A stretch of DNA of 64,000 bases, taken from contig NC_011060.1 of NCBI RefSeq assembly GCF_000020645.1, forward strand, positions 2,742,501-2,806,500. Reading direction: 5' to 3'. This DNA is from Pelodictyon phaeoclathratiforme BU-1. Its GTDB lineage: Bacteria; Bacteroidota; Chlorobiia; Chlorobiales; Chlorobiaceae. The notes below the pieces were generated by a model. It was not told the DNA's origin. It saw nothing but the letters and a program-made list of their open reading frames with translations, and searched no databases. How positions within the stretch are numbered: position 1 is the first letter of the stretch; each line of letters begins with the position of its first letter. Below, piece after piece: positions 50,795 through 60,950 of this stretch. Position numbers and translations under genes: made by a program.

Positions 50795-52051
50795 TTATCG
50801 CTGTCGCAAACATTCCCAAAGTTCACGGAGAACTGCTTCGCTGAATCGGAGTTTGTTGCGTTCTCGATCACCCTGCATAACAAGCGTTCTGGAGAGCAGA
50901 ATACCCGAATGTTTTGTTGCCATGGCCAGACAGAGCGTGCCAACAGGTTTTTCAGGTGAGCCTCCCGAAGGACCGGCAATACCCGTTGTTGAAAGAGCAA
51001 AATCGGCCCCGCTTTTTTCAAGGCAGCCAATGGCCATTGCCCGGGCGACCTCTTCACTCACAGCCCCATACCTGTCGATGAGCTCCCCCGGTACTCCAAG
51101 ACTCTTCTCTTTTGCCTGGTTGCTGTAGACCACAAATCCCTGAAGAAACCAGGCTGATGAACCCGGAACATCCGTCAACCGGCTTGCCACAAGACCTCCG
51201 GTGCAGGACTCAGCAACAGCGACCGTCAGCCCTCTGGTGGCAAGCATTGCGCCAATCGTCGCTTCAAGCGAGACCTCGCTGGTTGCATAGATAAACTTGC
51301 CGGTACTGTTGACAATGGCATCAACAACGCTGCGATTATCGCGCTCAACCTCTTCCTGCACATGACCGATCGTGCTTATCATAAGGGTAACGCCTGCAGC
51401 ATGAGGCAAATAGGCGAGGGTCGTTCCCTCAGGCAGGGTATCTTCGATATCGACAATCATCCCGGCAAGCATTGACTCGCCAATACCAAGCGTTTTTATT
51501 GGTGTATGACGAATGACTGTATCAGAGAGTGCAGCAAACCAGGATAGAACCGTAAGCTCCATCATGGCTATCATTTCTGAAGGCACACCAGGCATCAGCA
51601 CAAGATGGTGGTTCTGAAACTGCTCGCCGCACTCAATAATCATCCCGGCAGCCGTTCCCTTCGTATTCTCAATAACATGAGATCCTTCAATGACCATTGC
51701 CTGGTCACGAAGTGCATCCAACAGCTCCACTCCGCTCTGTTTTAGCCGCTCAGCAAGATTTGCAAAAGCCTCCTGACTCAGTTCAAGCCCTCTTCCAAGC
51801 ATACGCTGGACAGCTTGTTTGGTACGGTCATCCCTTGTCGGCCCTAACCCTCCCGTAACAAGCACAATATCTGCCCTTTCAAGCGATTCGGACAATACTG
51901 CAATAATCTCCTCTTCACGGTCAGAGCAGGCAATAACCCTGCCAACCGGCACTCCTATACCACCAAGCGCTTCGGCCATAAAGGCTGCATTGGTATTGAC
52001 CCTTTGGCCTTTAAGCAGTTCATCTCCAACAGAAACAATTTCTGCACGCAT
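50795..52051 (-). CDS. cinA: CinA family protein (molybdopterin-binding-like plus nicotinamide-nucleotide amidase domains)
   Basis: The 418-residue protein starts MRAEIVSVGDELLKGQRVNTNA (MoCF-like domain with VTGGLGPTRDD) and ends with a PncC domain: LTVAVAESCTGGLVASRLTDVPGSS and FALSTTGIAGPSGGSPEKPVGT. PncC domains deamidate NMN and so recycle pyridine nucleotides. It starts 12 bases after the thrA stop, so it is probably cotranscribed. Confidence 0.93.
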   Translation of the reverse strand: MRAEIVSVGDELLKGQRVNTNAAFMAEALGGIGVPVGRVIACSDREEEIIAVLSESLERADIVLVTGGLGPTRDDRTKQAVQRMLGRGLELSQEAFANLAERLKQSGVELLDALRDQAMVIEGSHVIENTKGTAAGMIIECGEQFQNHHLVLMPGVPSEMIAMMELTVLSWFAALSDTVIRHTPIKTLGIGESMLAGMIVDIEDTLPEGTTLAYLPHAAGVTLMISTIGHVQEEVERDNRSVVDAIVNSTGKFIYATSEVSLEATIGAMLATRGLTVAVAESCTGGLVASRLTDVPGSSAWFLQGFVVYSNQAKEKSLGVPGELIDRYGAVSEEVARAMAIGCLEKSGADFALSTTGIAGPSGGSPEKPVGTLCLAMATKHSGILLSRTLVMQGDRERNKLRFSEAVLRELWECLRQR

Positions 52052-52063
52052 AGCATCTACTCC

Positions 52064-54523
52064 TCAAACAAGATAACTTGCAACCCGCAATATATCGGCA
52101 AAAACACCGCCGGCCGTAACCTCTCCTCCCGCACCGGGACCCCGAACAACAAGTGGAGTTGCCCGATATCGCTCCGTCGTATAAACTACCATATTTTCTG
52201 ATCCGCTGAGGCCCGCAATCGGACTTGCAAGAGGAACCTTTTTTACACCGATAGTTGCTTTTCCATCCCTGATTTCACCAGCATAGGCAATCGTCATCTC
52301 CTCTCTGGCAGCATCTTCTATTAATTTGGCATACCATCCATCAACACCCGACAAACGGTCAAGAAACTCTGTAACCGACATCTCACCACGATACTCTTCG
52401 GGAACAAGACTCTCACAGACCACATCACTGTACTCCAGCGTAAAGCCGAGTTCACGACCCAGAATGAGAAACTTTCGGGCAAAATCAGCACCGGAAAGGT
52501 CATCACGTGGATCAGGTTCCGTATAACCGGCCACCTTGGCGCGACGAACAATCTCGCTGAAGCGGCCACCTTTGCGGAGTTCATTGAAAATAAAACTCAA
52601 CGTACCGGAAAGAACGCCCTCAATACTGAAAATCTTGTCTCCGCTGTTTTTCAGATCATTCAGCGTATTGATGATTGGCAATCCAGCGCCTACATTGGTT
52701 TCATAAAGAAAACGGGCATTACTTCTCCGCTGGGCATCCCTTATCCTCCGATAAAGAGGCCAGGAACCTGCCATGCCAAGTTTGTTTGCTGTCACCACCG
52801 AAATATTGGCGAGAAGCAGATCGGGATACATCTCTGCAACCATCGCGCTCGCGGTACAATCAACAAAAATGGTGTTGTGCAGGTTTTTTTCCCTGATGAG
52901 CTGCAAATACCCCTCAATTCCCTGATACTCATCTCTCGGCAAGAGAGCTGATTCCCAATTCTGAAGGTCAATACCGTTATTATCAAAGAGAATCTGACGG
53001 GTATTTGCCATCCCGCAAACAACAACATCAAGGTCATTATCCTGCTGCAGGTTAAGACGATGGGCGCTGATCTGGCCAATCAGGCTTTTTGCAATCGTTC
53101 CTGTCCCCGCAATAAAGAGATGTACCTTGCGCTGCGAAAGAAAAAATGATTCATGGATACAGTTCAGCGCCTTATCCTCATCATGAGCATCAATGACAAG
53201 AGAGATATTCATCTCATTGGCCCCCTGGGCAACAGCAATGACGTTAATGCCATTTTTGCCAAGGGTTTCAAACAACTGCGCAGAGACTCCAGGATGACCG
53301 GACATATTGTTACCAACGACAGCGATCATGGCCAGATTTCGACGGGTCACAAGAGGATCGATCTGACGCGCTTCAATCTCCACGCGAAACACCTCCTCCA
53401 GTATTTTTTTTGCTTTTGCGGCCTGGGAAGGGGTGATGGCAAGAGTAATCGACTGCTCCGATGATGCTTGTGATATAAAGATAATATTGATCCGGTGACG
53501 TGCCAGACAAGTGAAAAGACGTGATGCTATACCCGGAACACCAACCATACCACTTCCCGACATGTTCAGCAGGACAACCTTGTTGATCGATGAGAGCCCT
53601 GTTACCGGCAGGGTACGGTTGAAATCTAAGGGAGTGACACCTTCAATTCGTGTACCTTTTGCTGCGGGATTGAAAGAATTTTTGATCAGTAAAGGAATGC
53701 CTGCTTTCATGGCAGGCTGAACGGCAAGAGGATGCAGAACTCTCGCTCCTGCATGAGAGAGTTCCATTGCCTCAGAATAACTGATATAGGGTAAAATCCG
53801 GGCATCCCGAACCCGTTTGGGATCTGCGCTGAAAAAGCCATCAACATCTGTCCAGATCCAGATTTCCAGGGCATCAAGTGCCGCACCAAGAATGGATGCC
53901 GTATAATCGGAACCACCCCGACCAAGCGTCGTCGAAGAACCATCCGGAGCCGCAGCAATAAATCCAGTCACAACAGGCACACCTTCTAAAGAGAGAAGAC
54001 GTTTTCTGATCTGTTGTCCTGATGCATGAGTATCGACCCTTGCATCAGCATAATTCGTGTCGGTAACAATCAGCTCGCGTGCATCGAGATAGAACGCTGC
54101 AATATCGCGCTCCTGAAGATAGCTGCTGACCATCCGGGCAGAAAGACGTTCGCCGAAACCAAGCACAAAGGCAAGGCTTTTTTCAGAGAGCTCCCTGAGC
54201 AAAAAGACACCCTGCACGATGTCATTCAGCTCTGAAAGTTCAGCACGTATTGAGGCAGTAACATCGTCAAGGAGAGATCCGGAAAAAAGCTCGTCTGCAA
54301 TGGAAATATGCAGATGATCAAGCTCATTGAGTGTGCTGCGATACCCACTGTCGCCGCTGCATGCCTGGGTGGCTGATTCAAACAGCAGATCAGTAACGCG
54401 ATGAATGGCCGAAACCACAATAACGAGCTCATCCTGATGCAATGCACCAGCAATGATATCGGCAACTTTTTTAATCCGACTGGCTGACCCCAGTGAAGTA
54501 CCTCCAAACTTGTATATCTTCAT
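52064..54523 (-). CDS. thrA: Bifunctional aspartokinase / homoserine dehydrogenase
   Basis: About 819 residues from the ATG at 54523; a four-residue extension is possible. The kinase part starts KIYKFGGTSLGSASRIKKVADI, then ACT-type regulatory repeats (VVLLNMSGSGMVGVPGIASRLF; LAMIAVVGNNMSGHPG), then the dehydrogenase (VHLFIAGTGTIAKSL, VTANKLGMAG, FLYETNVGAGLPIINTLNDL, GYTEPDPRDDLSGADFARK). It phosphorylates aspartate and reduces aspartate semialdehyde to homoserine, the first and third steps towards threonine. thrB and thrC lie 3 kb away on the other strand. Confidence 0.96.
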   Translation of the reverse strand: MKIYKFGGTSLGSASRIKKVADIIAGALHQDELVIVVSAIHRVTDLLFESATQACSGDSGYRSTLNELDHLHISIADELFSGSLLDDVTASIRAELSELNDIVQGVFLLRELSEKSLAFVLGFGERLSARMVSSYLQERDIAAFYLDARELIVTDTNYADARVDTHASGQQIRKRLLSLEGVPVVTGFIAAAPDGSSTTLGRGGSDYTASILGAALDALEIWIWTDVDGFFSADPKRVRDARILPYISYSEAMELSHAGARVLHPLAVQPAMKAGIPLLIKNSFNPAAKGTRIEGVTPLDFNRTLPVTGLSSINKVVLLNMSGSGMVGVPGIASRLFTCLARHRINIIFISQASSEQSITLAITPSQAAKAKKILEEVFRVEIEARQIDPLVTRRNLAMIAVVGNNMSGHPGVSAQLFETLGKNGINVIAVAQGANEMNISLVIDAHDEDKALNCIHESFFLSQRKVHLFIAGTGTIAKSLIGQISAHRLNLQQDNDLDVVVCGMANTRQILFDNNGIDLQNWESALLPRDEYQGIEGYLQLIREKNLHNTIFVDCTASAMVAEMYPDLLLANISVVTANKLGMAGSWPLYRRIRDAQRRSNARFLYETNVGAGLPIINTLNDLKNSGDKIFSIEGVLSGTLSFIFNELRKGGRFSEIVRRAKVAGYTEPDPRDDLSGADFARKFLILGRELGFTLEYSDVVCESLVPEEYRGEMSVTEFLDRLSGVDGWYAKLIEDAAREEMTIAYAGEIRDGKATIGVKKVPLASPIAGLSGSENMVVYTTERYRATPLVVRGPGAGGEVTAGGVFADILRVASYLV

Positions 54524-54644
54524 GTTCCCGCCCATGCCTTACTTGAAATATGAAAAGAGACTGAACAATCAATTATCAGCTTATAATATAAATCATTTCC
54601 CCATTGAGTTGCATAAGAGTGATGCCTGTTGCAGCAACGAGCAG

Positions 54645-54673
54645 ACAAAAAAAAGCGCCCTCGCGGGCGCTTT
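54645..54673 (-). terminator. Terminator after atpG
   Basis: AAAGCGCCC - GCGA - GGGCGCTTT on the minus strand, 9 bp perfect, followed by a T-run of eight. Confidence 0.93.
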
Positions 54674-54700
54674 ACGTCATAAGCATCGGTAACCAATCGA

Positions 54701-55576
54701 TCAGTTTGTCAAGGCATCTGCGCCGGAAACGATTTCACTCAGCTCCGTCGTGATTGCAGCCTGCCGTGCACGGTTGTAACTGATGTTGAGCGTCCGCATA
54801 AGCTCTTTTGCGTTTTCAGTTGCAGAATCCATCGCCGACATACGGGCCGCCTGTTCCGCGGCACTCGACTCAAGCATCATCCTCCATATCTGTGTATTGA
54901 GATGCTTGGGCACCAGCTCATCGATAATAGCCGAAGGTGAGGGCTCATAGATGTAATCACTGCTGCTCTCGGTACCAGGAATTTCAGGTGCGATAGGAAG
55001 AATCACCTCCTCCCGCAGATTCGGCGCAAGCACCGACTTGAATTCGTTGTATGCAACCAGCACCCTGTCAACCTCGCCACGCAGATACATCCCCGACGCG
55101 ATATCAGCAATCTCTTTTGCCGTCGAGAAATCAAGATGCTGAAAAACAGCCGAATAACCCTTGACGATATTGTACTCACGTTTCCTGAAAAAATCAAATC
55201 CACGGGAACCGGCGCAGATCAGGCTGACTCCGCCTTTGCTGTGAATAGCCGGATAATCCTCATGAATGATTTTGCTCGCAAGCTTGATGGCATTGGTGTT
55301 AAATGCACCACACAAACCCCTGTCGGCCGTGACAAGAATCACCAGTACCTTGTTAACCTCTGAACGGCCCGAAAGCATGGGGTTGCGCGAGGTATCTACC
55401 TTTGCAGAGAGGGAACCAAGCATCTCCTTCAGTTTCTTGGCATAAGGCCGGGCCATGACTGCCCGCTCCTGGGCCCTTCTCAGCTTCGCAGCGGCCACCA
55501 TCTTCATCGCCTTGGTGACCTGCTGTGTAGACTTTACCCCTTTGATTCGTACACGTATATCCTTTAATGTAGGCAT
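54701..55576 (-). CDS. atpG: F1 ATP synthase gamma subunit
   Basis: The 291-residue rotor shaft has the conserved N-terminal helix (PTLKDIRVRIKGVKSTQQVTKAMKMVAAAKLRRAQ), ADRGLCGAFNTNA, and the C-terminal helix (SAMDSATENAKELMRTLNISYNRARQAAITTELSEIVSGA). It follows atpA by 48 bases. Confidence 0.97.
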   Translation of the reverse strand: MPTLKDIRVRIKGVKSTQQVTKAMKMVAAAKLRRAQERAVMARPYAKKLKEMLGSLSAKVDTSRNPMLSGRSEVNKVLVILVTADRGLCGAFNTNAIKLASKIIHEDYPAIHSKGGVSLICAGSRGFDFFRKREYNIVKGYSAVFQHLDFSTAKEIADIASGMYLRGEVDRVLVAYNEFKSVLAPNLREEVILPIAPEIPGTESSSDYIYEPSPSAIIDELVPKHLNTQIWRMMLESSAAEQAARMSAMDSATENAKELMRTLNISYNRARQAAITTELSEIVSGADALTN

Positions 55577-55624
55577 GTATTACGGGACTGTTAATAAATT
55601 GCTTGAAAACAAATCGGCACTCTC

Positions 55625-57205
55625 TTACGCCTTGTTCTTTTCTTTGAAGACCGTCACAAACTTGACTGCGATATCCTTGAGTTTGGCAGCAGTATCAGCC
55701 TCCAGTGCACCACTCGAGGCAATTTTTGCAAGCAGGTCATTGTGCTTGATTTCAAGCAAACTGAGGAACTCCTCCTCAAACTTGCGGATAAAGCGCAAAT
55801 CAACCGTGTCAAGCAATCCCTGGGTACCAAGGAAAATAATGGCTACCTGTTTTTCAACCGGCATCGGAATATACTGTCCCTGCTTGAGGATTTCAACCAG
55901 CCTTGCACCCCTGTCGAGCTGTGCCTTGGTGGTTTTATCAAGGTCGGAACCGAATTTCGAGAAGGCTTCAAGCTCGCGGAACTGTGCCAAATCAAGACGC
56001 AGGGTACCGGCAACCTTCTTCATAGCTTTGATCTGTGCGCTTCCGCCAACACGGGAAACCGAGATACCAACGTTGATTGCAGGTCTCTGGCCAGAGTTGA
56101 AAAGGTTCGATTCAAGGAAGATCTGACCGTCAGTGATCGAAATCACGTTAGTCGGAATATAGGCCGAAACGTCACCAGCCTGGGTTTCAATAACCGGCAG
56201 TGCGGTAAGACTTCCGCCGCCCTTGACCAGCGACTTGAGAGCATCAGGAAGATCGTTCATTTTCCTTGCAACCTCAATATCATCGGTAATTTTTGCAGCT
56301 CTTTCAAGCAGACGGGAGTGCAAGTAAAACACATCACCAGGATAAGCCTCACGTCCCGGCGGACGACGAAGAAGCAGGGAGACCTGACGATAGGCAACAG
56401 CCTGTTTGGAAAGATCATCATAGACAACAAGGGCATGACGACCCGTGTCGCGGAAATATTCACCAAGGGTAGCACCAGCAAACGGAGCAATAAACTGCAA
56501 CGGCGCAGGATCGGATGCTGTAGCAGAAATAACGGTGGTATACTCCATCGCGTCATATTTCTCCAGAGTATTGACAACCTGTGCGACGGTAGAGCCCTTC
56601 AGTCCGATAGCAACATAAATACAAAAAACGCCCTTGCCTTTCTGATTGATAATGGTATCGATCGCTACAGCAGTCTTTCCGGTCTGACGGTCACCGATGA
56701 TAAGTTCGCGCTGTCCACGGCCGATAGGAATCATCGAATCAATAGCCTTGAGACCGGTCTGCAATGGTTCATGAACTGATTTGCGGTAAATGACTCCGGG
56801 AGCCCGGCGTTCGAGAGGCAAACGGATCTGTGTGTCAATGGTGCCCTTACCATCAATTGGCTCACCGAGAGGATTGATGACACGGCCAAGCATGGCTTCA
56901 CCGACCGGGATTGAGGCCAAAATACTGGTTCTTTTAACCGTATCACCCTCTTTCACCAGATTTGATTCACCAAACAATACAGCGCCGACATTGTCCTCTT
57001 CAAGGTTTAAAGCCATACCCATCACATTGTTGGGAAACTCAAGAAGTTCGCCTGCGGCAACCTTCGATAAACCATACACACGAGCAATACCGTCACCAAC
57101 CTGCAGCACTGTTCCCACATCATACACTTCTGCTTCAGACTCAAAACCGGCAAGCTGCTTGCGAAGTATTGATGAAACCTCATCAGGCCTGACTGTTGTA
57201 GACAT
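55625..57205 (-). CDS. atpA: F1 ATP synthase alpha subunit
   Basis: The 526-residue subunit has the regulatory P-loop GDRQTGKTAVAID, the N-terminal crown (VGTVLQVGDGIARVYGL), YDDLSKQAVAYRQVSLLLRRPPGREAYPGDVFYLHSRLLERAAK, and NVGISVSRVGGSAQIKAMK with the arginine finger. In this window only atpA and atpG are present; the other subunits must be elsewhere. Split atp genes are known in Chlorobi. Confidence 0.98.
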   Translation of the reverse strand: MSTTVRPDEVSSILRKQLAGFESEAEVYDVGTVLQVGDGIARVYGLSKVAAGELLEFPNNVMGMALNLEEDNVGAVLFGESNLVKEGDTVKRTSILASIPVGEAMLGRVINPLGEPIDGKGTIDTQIRLPLERRAPGVIYRKSVHEPLQTGLKAIDSMIPIGRGQRELIIGDRQTGKTAVAIDTIINQKGKGVFCIYVAIGLKGSTVAQVVNTLEKYDAMEYTTVISATASDPAPLQFIAPFAGATLGEYFRDTGRHALVVYDDLSKQAVAYRQVSLLLRRPPGREAYPGDVFYLHSRLLERAAKITDDIEVARKMNDLPDALKSLVKGGGSLTALPVIETQAGDVSAYIPTNVISITDGQIFLESNLFNSGQRPAINVGISVSRVGGSAQIKAMKKVAGTLRLDLAQFRELEAFSKFGSDLDKTTKAQLDRGARLVEILKQGQYIPMPVEKQVAIIFLGTQGLLDTVDLRFIRKFEEEFLSLLEIKHNDLLAKIASSGALEADTAAKLKDIAVKFVTVFKEKNKA

Positions 57206-57426
57206 ATCTTATTCCGCTTTGTTATTTGTTTAAGAAAAGAGAAAGATTCTGCTTACCTTCTTTTTAAGTCCAACTCGGGCTGTTTTCCATTCCAAAAGAT
57301 AAAACCTAAATTTAATGAAAAGCTTTTAGTTATTCAAATTCTCTCTCTCATTTGAGTAGCTTCCTTTGAAATTGAATTTTAAATCCAACACCTACACCTA
57401 CAGGAATTTTGCCCGAAGAAAACAGT

Positions 57427-58389
57427 ATGAAAACGGTCAAGGGATTCGCTTCAGCAACTGTCGGAAATGTTGCCTGCGGCTTTGATGTATTGGGATTTGC
57501 CATCACCGAACCTGGTGATGAAGTAATTCTGACGCTTTCCGACAGAGCACACACCGACTCTCCGGTTTCCATTTCCGCCATCACTGGTGACGGTGGTGCA
57601 CTTCCGCTTGATCCAAAAAAAAACACGTCAAGTTTTGTTGTCCTGAAATTTCTCGAATATATCCGCGCCCACAAGCAGATCGATTTTACCGGCCATATCT
57701 CCCTTGAGCTGAGAAAACACCTGCCACTGAGCAGCGGAATGGGCAGCAGTGCAGCAAGCGCAGCAGCAGCATTGATAGCGGCTAACGAACTGATGGGACT
57801 TCCCTGTTCAAAAATGGAGCTGGTGCACTTCGCCATTGAAGGAGAACGGGTTGCCTGCGGGTCAGCTCATGCCGACAACGCCGCGCCCGCAATTCTTGGC
57901 AATTTCGTTCTGATCCGGAGCTATACACCGCTTGATCTCATCACGATCCCATCACCCGAACACCTTTACTGCTCCCTGGTACATCCCCATACGGAACTGC
58001 GTACCGCTTATGCCCGTTCGGTACTGCCCCAGGAAATTTCACTTAAAACAGCGACCCAGCAATGGGGCAATGTCGGAGCTCTTGTTACCGGCTTGCTCAC
58101 CTCCGACTATGACCTTATCGGGCGTTCTCTGGTTGACGTTATCGCTGAACCAAAACGCGCTCCGCTCATCCCCGGTTTTTTTGAAGTCAAGCAGGCTGCT
58201 CTTGACAGCGGCGCCCTCGGATGCAGTATTGCAGGCTCAGGCCCCTCTATTTTTGCCTTTTCTTCCTCCGAAAAAACCGCCCTTGCCGTCGGCAATGCCA
58301 TGAAAGAGGCATTCCTGCACTCCAAAGCTCACCTTCAATCAGATATGTGGGTATCACCTATCTGTAAAGAAGGGGCAAGAATACTGTAA
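57427..58389 (+). CDS. thrB: Homoserine kinase
   Basis: The 320-residue GHMP kinase phosphorylates homoserine. It has VKGFASATVGNVACGFDVLGFAI at the N-terminus, the ATP-binding HLPLSSGMGSSAASAAAAL and a late GCSIAGSGPSIFAF. The ATG at 57427 fits the family start; a TTG at 57409 would add six residues and has CAGGA upstream. thrC follows after 27 bases. Confidence 0.94.
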   Translation: MKTVKGFASATVGNVACGFDVLGFAITEPGDEVILTLSDRAHTDSPVSISAITGDGGALPLDPKKNTSSFVVLKFLEYIRAHKQIDFTGHISLELRKHLPLSSGMGSSAASAAAALIAANELMGLPCSKMELVHFAIEGERVACGSAHADNAAPAILGNFVLIRSYTPLDLITIPSPEHLYCSLVHPHTELRTAYARSVLPQEISLKTATQQWGNVGALVTGLLTSDYDLIGRSLVDVIAEPKRAPLIPGFFEVKQAALDSGALGCSIAGSGPSIFAFSSSEKTALAVGNAMKEAFLHSKAHLQSDMWVSPICKEGARIL

Positions 58390-58416
58390 CAGAACCAATA
58401 GAGAACAGCACGACTC

Positions 58417-59733
58417 ATGATCTATTTCAGCACCAATAAATCATCAATACCCGTCTCCATTAAAAAGGCTACGCTTGAAGGGCTTGCTCCCGATGGTGGC
58501 CTCTATATCCCTGCTGAAATTCCCCGCTTTTCGCCAGAGGAGATAACACTTCTCGATGGGGCCAGTTTTAACAATATCGCTTTTGCCATTGCAAACAAGT
58601 TTATCGGAGGCGCTATCCCCCCCGACCAGCTTAGCGACATCATTGACAATTGCTATACCTTTGACACTCCGATTGTCCAGCTCGACCGAAATACCTTTGT
58701 TGAGGAGCTTTTCTGCGGACCAACACTTGCCTTCAAGGATTACGGTGCACGTTTTCTCGCCCGATTGACCGGCTATTTTGCTGCAGAAGAGCAGAAGCTT
58801 ATTACCGTCCTTGTTGCAACATCTGGAGATACGGGAAGTGCAGTGGCATATGGATTTCAGGGCATTGCAAACACACGGGTCGTGCTGCTCTACCCTTCAG
58901 GAAAAGTGAGCCGCCTTCAGGAGCAGCAACTCACCACTGCAGGAGGCAATGTTCATGCGCTTGAAGTACAGGGCGATTTTGACGATTGCCAGCGAATGGT
59001 TAAACAGGCATTTGTTGATCCCGACCTGAATAAATCGCTGACACTCACCTCGGCCAACTCCATCAATATATCACGACTGATTCCCCAGTCATTCTATTAT
59101 GCCTGGGCAACCCTGCAGCTCAAGGAACGGTACGACTGCCATGACCCTCTCTTTTCCGTCCCGAGCGGCAACTACGGAAACCTCACCGCAGGTGTGCTTG
59201 CAAAACGGATGGGCTTTCCCATAGGCCACTTTATTGCAGCATCAAACGCCAATGACAGCGTAACCCGCTATATCGATGAGGGACGCTACGACCCGCACCC
59301 GACCATCACAACCCTGTCGACGGCAATGGACGTCGGCAACCCGAGCAACTTTGCACGACTCAGATATTTCTACCATAACGACCACACATCCATGGGGCAG
59401 GATATCACGGGTATTGCCATTTCGGATGAAGAGACTGTTGCCGCAATCCGATCGGCCCATGAGCGCTTCGGCTATATCATGGATCCGCATACCGCCGTCG
59501 CGTTCCGTGCTCTTGAACGCTTCAGAAGCTCGGCAATCCATGGTGAAAAACCCGGCATCCTCCTCTCAACCGCTCATCCAGCAAAATTTCTTGAAGCAAT
59601 AGAGAGTGCCCTGGGTAAAGAGATCGGTATCCCCTCGAATCTTCAGGAGCTGATGGGAAAAAAGAAATGTGCCACCTTGATCAGTTCAGAGTATAAAGAG
59701 CTTGCCTCTTTTCTCAACGGACTCGACCAGTAA
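58417..59733 (+). CDS. thrC: Threonine synthase
   Basis: The 438-residue PLP enzyme makes threonine from O-phosphohomoserine. Visible blocks are PDGGLYIPAEIP, FVEELFCGPTLAFKDYGARFLARL with the PLP lysine in FKD, VLVATSGDTGSAVAYGF, SANSINISRLIPQSFYY, SVPSGNYGNLTAGVLAKRMG and DPHTAVAFRA. It forms an operon with thrB. Confidence 0.95.
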   Translation: MIYFSTNKSSIPVSIKKATLEGLAPDGGLYIPAEIPRFSPEEITLLDGASFNNIAFAIANKFIGGAIPPDQLSDIIDNCYTFDTPIVQLDRNTFVEELFCGPTLAFKDYGARFLARLTGYFAAEEQKLITVLVATSGDTGSAVAYGFQGIANTRVVLLYPSGKVSRLQEQQLTTAGGNVHALEVQGDFDDCQRMVKQAFVDPDLNKSLTLTSANSINISRLIPQSFYYAWATLQLKERYDCHDPLFSVPSGNYGNLTAGVLAKRMGFPIGHFIAASNANDSVTRYIDEGRYDPHPTITTLSTAMDVGNPSNFARLRYFYHNDHTSMGQDITGIAISDEETVAAIRSAHERFGYIMDPHTAVAFRALERFRSSAIHGEKPGILLSTAHPAKFLEAIESALGKEIGIPSNLQELMGKKKCATLISSEYKELASFLNGLDQ

Positions 59734-59751
59734 CCCTTTACTGAGTGCCGA

Positions 59752-60462
59752 ATGAACATCAGAACGCTTCTATTCCTTTTTATCCTGATACCGATTATGT
59801 TTTTCGGGATACTCCTTGTCATGCTGATCAATCTTTTCGACCACTCTGGTAATGCCTTCCATAAAATAGCCGCCTGGTGGGGCCGATTCAGCGCAAGTCT
59901 ATTCGGCATTTCAATAGAGGTAATCGGTCGGGAAAACTACAGCACGGAAGAGAACTACCTGGTGATAAGCAATCATGCCGGTATGGCCGATATTCCTCTG
60001 CTCCTCGGTACCATGAACCTCAACCTTCGGTTTCTGGCAAAAGAGGAGCTGGGAAAAATACCGCTGTTTGGCCGAGCACTCAGAGAGGCTGGCTATGTCA
60101 TGATCAAGCGGGGACAAAACAGGGATGCTCTGAAAAGTCTGTTGGCGGCAACAAAGGTTCTAAAAAGTGGCCATTCCGTCCACATCTTCCCTGAAGGCAC
60201 ACGATCAGCAACCGGTGAACTTCTCCCCTTCAAACGCGGTGCGTTTCGTGTAGCCCAGGCAGGAGGGGCTCCTGTTCTGCCCGTCACCATCATCGGAAGC
60301 CATCTGATTACCCCCAAAAAAAGCCTTAAAATCAATAAAGGAAAGATCAGGGTCATCATCGACAAGCCCATTCAACCCTCATCGTTCGACAGTGTTGAAG
60401 AACTTATGGCCGCCTGCTCCGAAGCTATCACAGCCAACTTCAACCGATACCGCAACAACTAA
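59752..60462 (+). CDS. plsC: 1-acyl-sn-glycerol-3-phosphate acyltransferase-like
   Basis: The 236-residue membrane-associated enzyme has an N-terminal hydrophobic helix (TLLFLFILIPIMFFGILLVMLI), the catalytic NHAGMADIPLLLG (H-x4-D), FLAKEELGKIPLFGRALREAGYVMIKRGQ and FPEGTRSATGELLPFKRGAF. It would acylate lysophosphatidic acid. It lies 18 bases after thrC and its 3' end overlaps ribH by 4 bases in the convergent direction. Confidence 0.9.
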   Translation: MNIRTLLFLFILIPIMFFGILLVMLINLFDHSGNAFHKIAAWWGRFSASLFGISIEVIGRENYSTEENYLVISNHAGMADIPLLLGTMNLNLRFLAKEELGKIPLFGRALREAGYVMIKRGQNRDALKSLLAATKVLKSGHSVHIFPEGTRSATGELLPFKRGAFRVAQAGGAPVLPVTIIGSHLITPKKSLKINKGKIRVIIDKPIQPSSFDSVEELMAACSEAITANFNRYRNN

Positions 60463-60926
60463 ATCTGGCGGTAAAGATTCACCATCTCAATAGCCGTCAT
60501 GGCAGCATCAAAACCCTTGTTGCCCGCTTTGGTTCCTGCCCGCTCTATCGCCTGTTCAATGTTTTCCGTGGTCAAAACGCCAAACGCTATCGGAACCATG
60601 GTGTCAAGGGCAACCTGGGCAATCCCCTTGGTGGCCTCGGCAGCAAGAACATCAAAATGGGGAGTGGAACCCCTGATAATGACTCCGAGAGTAATAATCG
60701 CATCATACTTGCCACTGAGGGCTACCTTTTTGGCAACCATCGGCAGCTCAAAGGCACCAGGACAACGGTACATTGCAATACACTCCTCCGACCCGCCATG
60801 GCGGCAGATACAATCAATTGCACCTTCGACAAGCTTCTGCCCAATAAAATCATTAAAGCGTCCGACAACAAGCGCAAAGCGGATATCCTTTGCGTTTAAT
60901 ACACCCTCAATCTGTTTCACCTGCAT
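60459..60926 (-). CDS. ribH: 6,7-dimethyl-8-ribityllumazine synthase
   Basis: The 155-residue enzyme condenses the two riboflavin precursors. It has RFALVVGRFNDFIGQKLVEGA, the CPGAFELPMVAKKVALSGKYDAIITLGVIIRG and FGVLTTENIEQAIERAGTKAGNKG motifs. The length is normal. Confidence 0.95.
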   Translation of the reverse strand: MQVKQIEGVLNAKDIRFALVVGRFNDFIGQKLVEGAIDCICRHGGSEECIAMYRCPGAFELPMVAKKVALSGKYDAIITLGVIIRGSTPHFDVLAAEATKGIAQVALDTMVPIAFGVLTTENIEQAIERAGTKAGNKGFDAAMTAIEMVNLYRQI

Positions 60927-60950
60927 GACAATCTTCTTTTTGAGTTAGTT

